From Flavobacterium microcysteis (GTDB lineage: Bacteria; Bacteroidota; Bacteroidia; Flavobacteriales; Flavobacteriaceae), in assembly GCF_006385255.1 (NCBI RefSeq), contig NZ_VFJE01000047.1:1-64000 (forward strand): a stretch of 64,000 nucleotides of DNA, written 5' to 3'. The position numbers were made by a program, and so were the translations under genes. Every line of letters starts with the position of its first letter. The first letter of the stretch is position 1. Under the pieces are notes generated by a model, which did not search any database, was not told the DNA's origin, and saw nothing but the letters and a program-made list of their open reading frames with translations. Shown one piece after another: positions 59,418 through 64,000 of the stretch.

Positions 59418-59984
59418 ATGAGTTTAGAAAGAGATTTAATGAAACGTAGTGGCGGAAAATGCGAACTTTCAGGAGCCACAGAAAACCTAAAAGTATACCA
59501 AATACTTCCAACCCGAAAAGGAGGCATCGAAGAAAGTATCCTTGCCAGCGCAATCTGTATCGATCAGATTGAAAATCCGGAAACAACCGACCCAAATCTT
59601 TGGAGATGTCTTAATGACAGTATGTGGAGCGAGCACTTGCCTGTTCAGATTGTGTCCTGGAGAATGTTGAGTCGTTTGGGCAAACAGGATCTTTTAGAAC
59701 AGATGTATCTGGAAGAAGACGATTTAGCCTGGGCTAAAGCAACCGGAGAAGGCGACGACGACGAAAACAAACTCGTTCACAAAGACAGCAATGGCGTAAC
59801 CTTACAAACAGGAGATTCTGTTGTTCTGATTAAAGACCTTAAAGTAAAAGGTTCCAGCATGGTTGCCAAACAAGGAACTGCAGTCCGAAACATTCGACTT
59901 GACCACGAAAATGCAGAATACATTGAAGGAAAAGTAGACGGACAGACTATTGTTATTATTACACAGTATGTGAAGAAGATATAA
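59418..59984 (+). CDS. PhnA-domain protein
   Basis: 188 residues. The N-terminal zinc-ribbon-like start (ERDLMKRSGGKCELSGATEN) has only one clear Cys where classical PhnA has a pair. The C-terminal PhnA domain is intact: VHKDSNGVTLQTGDSVVLIK, DLKVKGSSMVAKQGTAVRNI, and IEGKVDGQTIVIITQYVKK. Despite the name, PhnA proteins of this type are not shown to break phosphonates in general. Its 3' end is partly duplicated just downstream. Confidence 0.9.
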   Translation: MSLERDLMKRSGGKCELSGATENLKVYQILPTRKGGIEESILASAICIDQIENPETTDPNLWRCLNDSMWSEHLPVQIVSWRMLSRLGKQDLLEQMYLEEDDLAWAKATGEGDDDENKLVHKDSNGVTLQTGDSVVLIKDLKVKGSSMVAKQGTAVRNIRLDHENAEYIEGKVDGQTIVIITQYVKKI

Positions 59985-59991
59985 GATTTGG

Positions 59992-60047
59992 GATTTTAGA
60001 TTTTAGATTTTAGATTTTAGATTTTAGATTTTAGATTTTAGATTTTA
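59992..60047 (+). repeat. Eight tandem GATTTTA units
   Basis: Eight perfect 7-nt units directly after the PhnA-domain gene. The same 7-mer occurs singly in several other intergenic blocks. Slippage-prone; no phase-variation role is evident as it is outside coding DNA. Confidence 0.95.
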
Positions 60048-60050
60048 GAA

Positions 60051-60117
60051 GGCAAACTGACTGGCAATTGTTATTATTGCACAATATGTAAGGAAGATAG
60101 AATTTTTTATTTGGGAT
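60051..60117 (+). pseudogene. Decayed duplicate of the 3' end of the PhnA-domain gene
   Basis: Contains CAATTGTTATTATTGCACA, ATATGTAAGGAAGATA and ATTTGGG, matching the end of the PhnA-domain gene and the bases after it (about 59945-59993) with scattered changes. It lies beyond the GATTTTA array, so the array is flanked by two versions of the same tail. Confidence 0.65.
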
Positions 60118-60228
60118 TTTTGATTTTTGAGAAAACTGACAGGATGTTTAATCTTCTTAATCCGAAATCCCAACTATCCTCTATCCACTAACAACTATAA
60201 ACTATCTATTATAAACTATCAACTATGT

Positions 60229-61569
60229 TTATTCTTCCTTCTTAATCACTGCCCTTGCGATTTCAATCTTAAATTTCTTTCCTTTCATTTTCTCATCTTT
60301 GATATTTTTAAGAAGCTCTCTTACTTTTTTGGATTTAACGGCTGCAAAAGAAATAAAATCTTTCACTTCAATCAGGCCTAAATCGCCTTTTTCTAATTTC
60401 CCTTTCTGAGAAAAGAATCCGACAATATCTATTTTATTTAATTTGTTTTTCTTTCCACCGGAAATATATACAGTTTGGAATTTTGGTGGTTGTGGTAATG
60501 AAGCCGTAGTTGTGACATCAAAAACTTCCATACCATAATCAATATAGTCCAGTTTCTTTTCGCTTTCATGAACAATAATATAAGCCGTTCCTGAAGCCAT
60601 CATCCTTGCCGTACGCCCATTTCGATGCGTAAACTCATCTTCTTTCATTGGCAAATGGTAATGAATAACATGCTTCATCTCAGGAATATCCAATCCTCTT
60701 GCCGCCAAATCAGTCGTAACCAGATAGCTGACACTTCCGTTCCTGAATTGGATTAAAGCACGTTCTCTCTCTTCCTGATCCATTCTACCATGATAATAAG
60801 TCGAATAAATCCCTTTTTCATTTAGCAAATCGCTGATTCGTTCCGCTGCATCACGATGGTTGCAGAAAATTAATGCCGATTCAGAGCCTAAAGAGCAAAT
60901 TAGTCGGAATAAAGTATTGATTTTGTCCTTTTCTTCGGAAACGACCATCTTTATGGAAAGATTAGACTTTTCTTCATTCTCAGGAATAAAATCTAAAATT
61001 TCAGGATTCACTACTCTAGTGTATTTAGGAATCTCAATATCGGAAGTGGCAGAAACCAAAATACGCTTGTCTACTTTTGGCAGTCGGGACAAGATAAAAG
61101 ACATTTCTTCGTGAAAACCGAATTGTAGCGACTTATCAAATTCATCCAAAACCACCGTACGTATCTTATCCGTCCTGAAAGTTTCCTTGTCAATATGATC
61201 CGCAATTCTTCCCGGAGTTCCAATTAATACAGCTGGCGGATTGCTCAAATTTTTGATTTCCGTTTCCATAGAATGCCCACCATAACAGGTATTAACTTTA
61301 TAACCCGTGCCCATTTTTTTCCAAACCTGTTCAATCTGCAAACCTAATTCTCTTGATGGCACAATAATTAAACATTGTACTGAAAGAATTTCAGGCTGTA
61401 GCATTTCAAAAACAGGCAGTAAGAAAGCTAAAGTCTTACCTGAACCTGTTGGCGATAATAATAAAACCGAATTGTTTTCTAAAATGGCTTCTTGTGCCGT
61501 GAGCTGCATTTCATTCAGGCTTTCAATACCTAAATTCAAGAGCAGATTGTTGGAATGGTGATTGTTCAT
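60229..61569 (-). CDS. DEAD-box RNA helicase with DbpA-type C-terminal domain
   Basis: 446 residues. Helicase core motifs: Q-motif region near 17-22, Walker A SPTGSGKTLAF, motif II as DEFD instead of DEAD, SAT, and TTDLAARGLDIP with HRNGRTARM. A C-terminal RNA-recognition-like domain of the DbpA type follows (about 375-440: LNKIDIVGFFSQKGKLEKGD). DbpA acts in 50S ribosome assembly. The promoter box lies so close to the start that the mRNA may be leaderless. Confidence 0.93.
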   Translation of the reverse strand: MNNHHSNNLLLNLGIESLNEMQLTAQEAILENNSVLLLSPTGSGKTLAFLLPVFEMLQPEILSVQCLIIVPSRELGLQIEQVWKKMGTGYKVNTCYGGHSMETEIKNLSNPPAVLIGTPGRIADHIDKETFRTDKIRTVVLDEFDKSLQFGFHEEMSFILSRLPKVDKRILVSATSDIEIPKYTRVVNPEILDFIPENEEKSNLSIKMVVSEEKDKINTLFRLICSLGSESALIFCNHRDAAERISDLLNEKGIYSTYYHGRMDQEERERALIQFRNGSVSYLVTTDLAARGLDIPEMKHVIHYHLPMKEDEFTHRNGRTARMMASGTAYIIVHESEKKLDYIDYGMEVFDVTTTASLPQPPKFQTVYISGGKKNKLNKIDIVGFFSQKGKLEKGDLGLIEVKDFISFAAVKSKKVRELLKNIKDEKMKGKKFKIEIARAVIKKEE

Positions 61570-61573
61570 GCTG

Positions 61574-61581
61574 CAAAGGTA
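61574..61581 (-). promoter_or_regulatory. -7 promoter box of the helicase gene
   Basis: Reads TACCTTTG on the minus strand, only five bases before the ATG at 61567-61569. The transcription start would fall at or next to the start codon. Confidence 0.6.
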
Positions 61582-61631
61582 ATTTTTTAATGATGAATTA
61601 CGAATTATGAATTACGACTGACACAAATTCG

Positions 61632-61639
61632 TAATTTTG
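61632..61639 (+). promoter_or_regulatory. -7 promoter box of the M14 peptidase gene
   Basis: TAATTTTG, an exact match 18 nt before the ATG at 61658. The upstream TTG at 61637 overlaps this box and so is not a start. Confidence 0.55.
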
Positions 61640-61657
61640 ATATTTTCAAATCGACCT

Positions 61658-63382
61658 ATGAAATACCTTCTTTCACTCTTCTTACTTTCCATTATGGCAA
61701 ATGCTCAAAATACAGACTTCCTAACTCCTTATGAGAAAGGAAACAGGAATCAGACCGCTACTTATGAAGAAACAATAGCCTATTTCCAGCTTTTGGACAA
61801 AAACTTCGAAACGATTTCCATGCAGGAAATGGGACTGACAGATTCCGGCGAACCGTTACATATGGTTACGTATAATAATGACAAAAACTTTGATTTTAAA
61901 AAAATCCAAAAAGATAAGGCCGTCCTTTTAATCAACAATGGAATTCATCCGGGAGAGCCTGACGGAATTGATGCCACAATGATGCTCTTTAGAGACCTGG
62001 CTCTAGGAAAAATAAAAATCCCTAAGAATTTGGCAATTGTTACTATTCCTATTTACAATATTGGCGGTGCCCTAAACCGAAATTCGTTTTCAAGAGCCAA
62101 CCAAAATGGGCCGGAAAGTTATGGCTTTAGGGGAAATGCAAGAAACTATGACCTAAACCGTGATTTCCTGAAGTCTGACACACGTAATGCCCGAAGTTTT
62201 GCCCAAATTTTCCATCTCGCCAATCCAGACATCTTTATCGACAATCACGTGAGTAATGGTGCCGATTATCAATACACCTTCACTTACATTGCCACACATT
62301 ACCAGAAACTAGGTGGAGATCTTGGAAAATTTTGGGATTCAGATATGCTTCCCAATTTATTATCTGACCTTAAAAAGAAAAAAATAGAGTCTGTGCCTTA
62401 TGTGAATATCCACGACGAAAAACCAGACGGTGGTTTTGATGCCATGATGGATTATCCGAGATATTCAACCGGTTTTGCATCCATGTTCAATACGATAGGT
62501 TCTATGCCGGAAACCCATATGTTGAAAGACTATGCTTCAAGGGTAAAAGTAACCTATGACTATATGGCGTTTACCATTGAATATGCCGATAAGAATTATG
62601 CAAAAATCAAGAAACTGCGAAAAGAAAACCTGCAGAATTATCTTCCTGGCCAAAAATATCCGCTGTTGTGGAAACTGGATCCTGACAAAATTTCCAGCAT
62701 ACCATTTTTAGGTTATGAAGGAGGTTATAAGCCAAGTGAAATTTCAGGAAAGCCAAGACTGTTTTATGACCGTTCCAAGCCTTTTAGCAAAACCATCCCC
62801 TATCATAAAGAATACAAACCTTCTTTAGAAGTAATTATTCCGGAAGCTTATATCGTTCCTAAAGCATGGTGGACTATTATCGAACTACTAAAAATCAACA
62901 ATATTGAAATGACACCTCTTGAAAAAGATATTGAACTTGAAGTAGAAAGCTATCGTATTAAAGATTACAAGACCAGCACTTCTGCTTATGAAGGTCATTA
63001 TCCGCACAATACGGTAAATATTACTACAACAAAGAAAAAAGTACTGTTCAAGAAGGGCGATTTTTTAATCAAGACACAGCAGCCTGGCGTTAAATATTTG
63101 CTGGAAACCTTAGAGCCGCAAGGAAATGACTCTTATTTTGTATGGAACTTCTTTGATTCGGTATTGCAGCAAAAAGAATATTTCTCAGCCTATGTTTTTG
63201 AAGACCTTGCTAAACAATTGCTGAATAAAAATCCAGAAATGAAGGCTGAATTTGAAAAGAAAAAATCAGAAGATCCAAAATTTGCAGATTCAGGAGAAGC
63301 CCAATTGGACTGGATTTACCGCCATTCAGATTACTATGAAAAATCACATATGGAATATCCGGTTTATAGGATTATGAAGTAA
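61658..63382 (+). CDS. Secreted M14-family zinc carboxypeptidase
   Basis: 574 residues from the ATG at 61658. Signal peptide (LLSLFLLSIMANAQ), then the M14 catalytic domain: zinc ligands in NGIHPGEPDGIDATMM (HxxE) and DNHVSNGAD (distal His), with NYDLNRDFLKSD between them. The C-terminal part (about 380-574) is a mixed region without recognised motifs. Removes C-terminal residues from peptides or cell-wall peptides, probably in the periplasm or outside the cell. Divergent from the helicase gene. Confidence 0.92.
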   Translation: MKYLLSLFLLSIMANAQNTDFLTPYEKGNRNQTATYEETIAYFQLLDKNFETISMQEMGLTDSGEPLHMVTYNNDKNFDFKKIQKDKAVLLINNGIHPGEPDGIDATMMLFRDLALGKIKIPKNLAIVTIPIYNIGGALNRNSFSRANQNGPESYGFRGNARNYDLNRDFLKSDTRNARSFAQIFHLANPDIFIDNHVSNGADYQYTFTYIATHYQKLGGDLGKFWDSDMLPNLLSDLKKKKIESVPYVNIHDEKPDGGFDAMMDYPRYSTGFASMFNTIGSMPETHMLKDYASRVKVTYDYMAFTIEYADKNYAKIKKLRKENLQNYLPGQKYPLLWKLDPDKISSIPFLGYEGGYKPSEISGKPRLFYDRSKPFSKTIPYHKEYKPSLEVIIPEAYIVPKAWWTIIELLKINNIEMTPLEKDIELEVESYRIKDYKTSTSAYEGHYPHNTVNITTTKKKVLFKKGDFLIKTQQPGVKYLLETLEPQGNDSYFVWNFFDSVLQQKEYFSAYVFEDLAKQLLNKNPEMKAEFEKKKSEDPKFADSGEAQLDWIYRHSDYYEKSHMEYPVYRIMK

Positions 63383-63403
63383 GCAATCTTAGACAAAAAC
63401 AAT

Positions 63404-63432
63404 AAAAAAGCTCCTATTTCTGGAGCTTTTCT
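63404..63432. terminator. Bidirectional terminator between M14 peptidase and NUDIX genes
   Basis: Stem AAAAGCTCC/GGAGCTTTT with a 7-nt loop; T-runs on both sides. It overlaps the last codons of the NUDIX gene. Confidence 0.8.
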
Positions 63433-64000
63433 GTTTCAAATAACAACTTGATATTCTCGTATGAGTTTTTTAATGCTTCCTGGATTTGTTCCGGATTAAG
63501 CCACGCCACTTTTTCGATTCCTTCTTCTTCCTGAGGCTTTGGAGTTCCTTCAAAATCCGTTCTCATTTCAAACCAGTGTGTAATTTTTAGCTTATACCTT
63601 CCGTTCCGTATAAAAACATGATAAGTCTTCTGTAACTTCTTCGTGATTGACAATCCTGACACGCCCGTTTCTTCACTGACTTCACGAATTGCCGTATTTT
63701 CTATCTCCTCTCCTTTTTCAATACCTCCTTTTGGCAGGTCCCATTTTCCATTTCGAAAGATAAAAAGCACCTCTCCTTTTTTATTATAAACCAGTCCGCC
63801 TCCAGCCTTGTTCACCAGAATCTTTTCTTTCAGCTTTTTCATAATTTCCTTTTCATCAGGATGATAAAGATAAGCCTTTTGGATTTTATTCTGGAACATT
63901 TTCACTATAAGCTGATGAATATCAACACTTTCTAAAAGAAAAAATTGAAAATCGGTTTCTTTAACTATCTCATTAGTTAAAAAAAGTGGTTTATCGTTGA
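63414..64000 (-). CDS. NUDIX hydrolase (N-terminus beyond window)
   Basis: The frame stays open on the minus strand to the window edge: upstream of the internal ATG it reads NDKPLFLTNEIVKETDFQFF and then LLESVDIHQLIV, so the start is outside. The GTG and ATG near 63900 are internal. The Nudix box is complete (GGIEKGEEIENTAIREVSEE followed by TG), preceded by RNGKWDLPKGG. Hydrolyses a nucleoside diphosphate linked to another group; substrate unknown. The N-terminal extension of about 65 visible residues precedes the Nudix fold. Confidence 0.9.
   Translation of the reverse strand, partial: NDKPLFLTNEIVKETDFQFFLLESVDIHQLIVKMFQNKIQKAYLYHPDEKEIMKKLKEKILVNKAGGGLVYNKKGEVLFIFRNGKWDLPKGGIEKGEEIENTAIREVSEETGVSGLSITKKLQKTYHVFIRNGRYKLKITHWFEMRTDFEGTPKPQEEEGIEKVAWLNPEQIQEALKNSYENIKLLFETEKLQK

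Noticed and set aside
59992..60047. Phase-variable repeat controlling a gene
   Set aside because: The GATTTTA array follows a stop codon and precedes the 3' end of a convergent gene, so unit changes would not alter any frame or promoter seen.
61637..61657. TTG start for the M14 peptidase
   Set aside because: It overlaps the promoter box and would add residues before the signal peptide.

Overview
The window reads as a chromosomal segment of a Flavobacterium-like member of the Bacteroidota. The signs are low GC with A/T-rich intergenic DNA, recurrent TAnnTTTG promoter boxes, a lack of Shine-Dalgarno sequences, a type IX secretion (T9SS) cargo gene ending in a gliding-motility-type sorting domain followed by PorP/SprF and PorE-like genes, a TonB receptor paired with a DUF4249 lipoprotein, and PASTA-only/Ddl/CoaD/RluD synteny. 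I see no rRNA, tRNA, CRISPR array, transposase or prophage block. Both edges cut genes: a giant repeat adhesin on the left (C-terminus missing) and a NUDIX hydrolase on the right (N-terminus missing).

Layout. 1-7 kb: partial surface protein with DUF11 domains and at least eleven near-identical 300/303-nt tandem repeats. 7-13.9 kb: aquaporin-like channel, a propeller-type sensor kinase with a convergent LuxR-type response regulator, a cation efflux pump and two unknown genes. 14.2-17.4 kb: VOC dioxygenase, esterase and cupin operon, then a PhyH-type oxygenase. 17.4-20 kb: unknown secreted proteins, a stand-alone receiver and a CI/S24-like repressor. 20.3-30.3 kb: a 2341-residue T9SS cargo protein with its outer-membrane partners. 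30.4-35.2 kb: small proteins, a possible sRNA, and an AraC/receiver/histidine-kinase set. 35.3-38.5 kb: TonB receptor and DUF4249 lipoprotein. 38.5-42.7 kb: rhodanese/thioredoxin genes divergent from a MarR/nitroreductase/YceI operon. 42.9-48.4 kb: a PabA/TrpG amidotransferase and a TetR-controlled tripartite efflux pump. 48.5-55.7 kb: YaaA, Crp/Fnr regulator, pirin, YceI, OsmC, a membrane-bound LuxR protein, DUF4199 and DoxX. 55.9-64 kb: core genes rluD, PASTA, ddl, coaD, a PhnA-domain gene, a DEAD-box helicase, an M14 peptidase and NUDIX.

Functionally, many operons fit defence against electrophiles, quinones and oxidants: VOC dioxygenase/esterase/cupin, MarR/nitroreductase/YceI, pirin/YceI, OsmC, YaaA, TlpA/thioredoxin and efflux. 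The most interesting signal is a 21-nt element that occurs exactly twice, upstream of the dioxygenase operon and upstream of the pirin/YceI operon, at the same distance (43 nt) from the promoter -7 box. Its core is a 14-bp dyad of Crp/Fnr geometry, and a Crp/Fnr-family gene sits directly before pirin. A second paired signal is an 18-bp palindrome (TGTAGAAT-centre-ATTCTACA) before the left adhesin and before the propeller kinase. The MarR, TetR and CI-like repressors also have palindromes over or near their own promoters.

Intergenic gaps carry several families of dispersed repeats, including a hairpin with a conserved loop present twice, and a decayed duplicate of the 3' end of the PhnA-domain gene beside eight GATTTTA units. 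All functions are inferred from motifs read by eye; no database search was possible.
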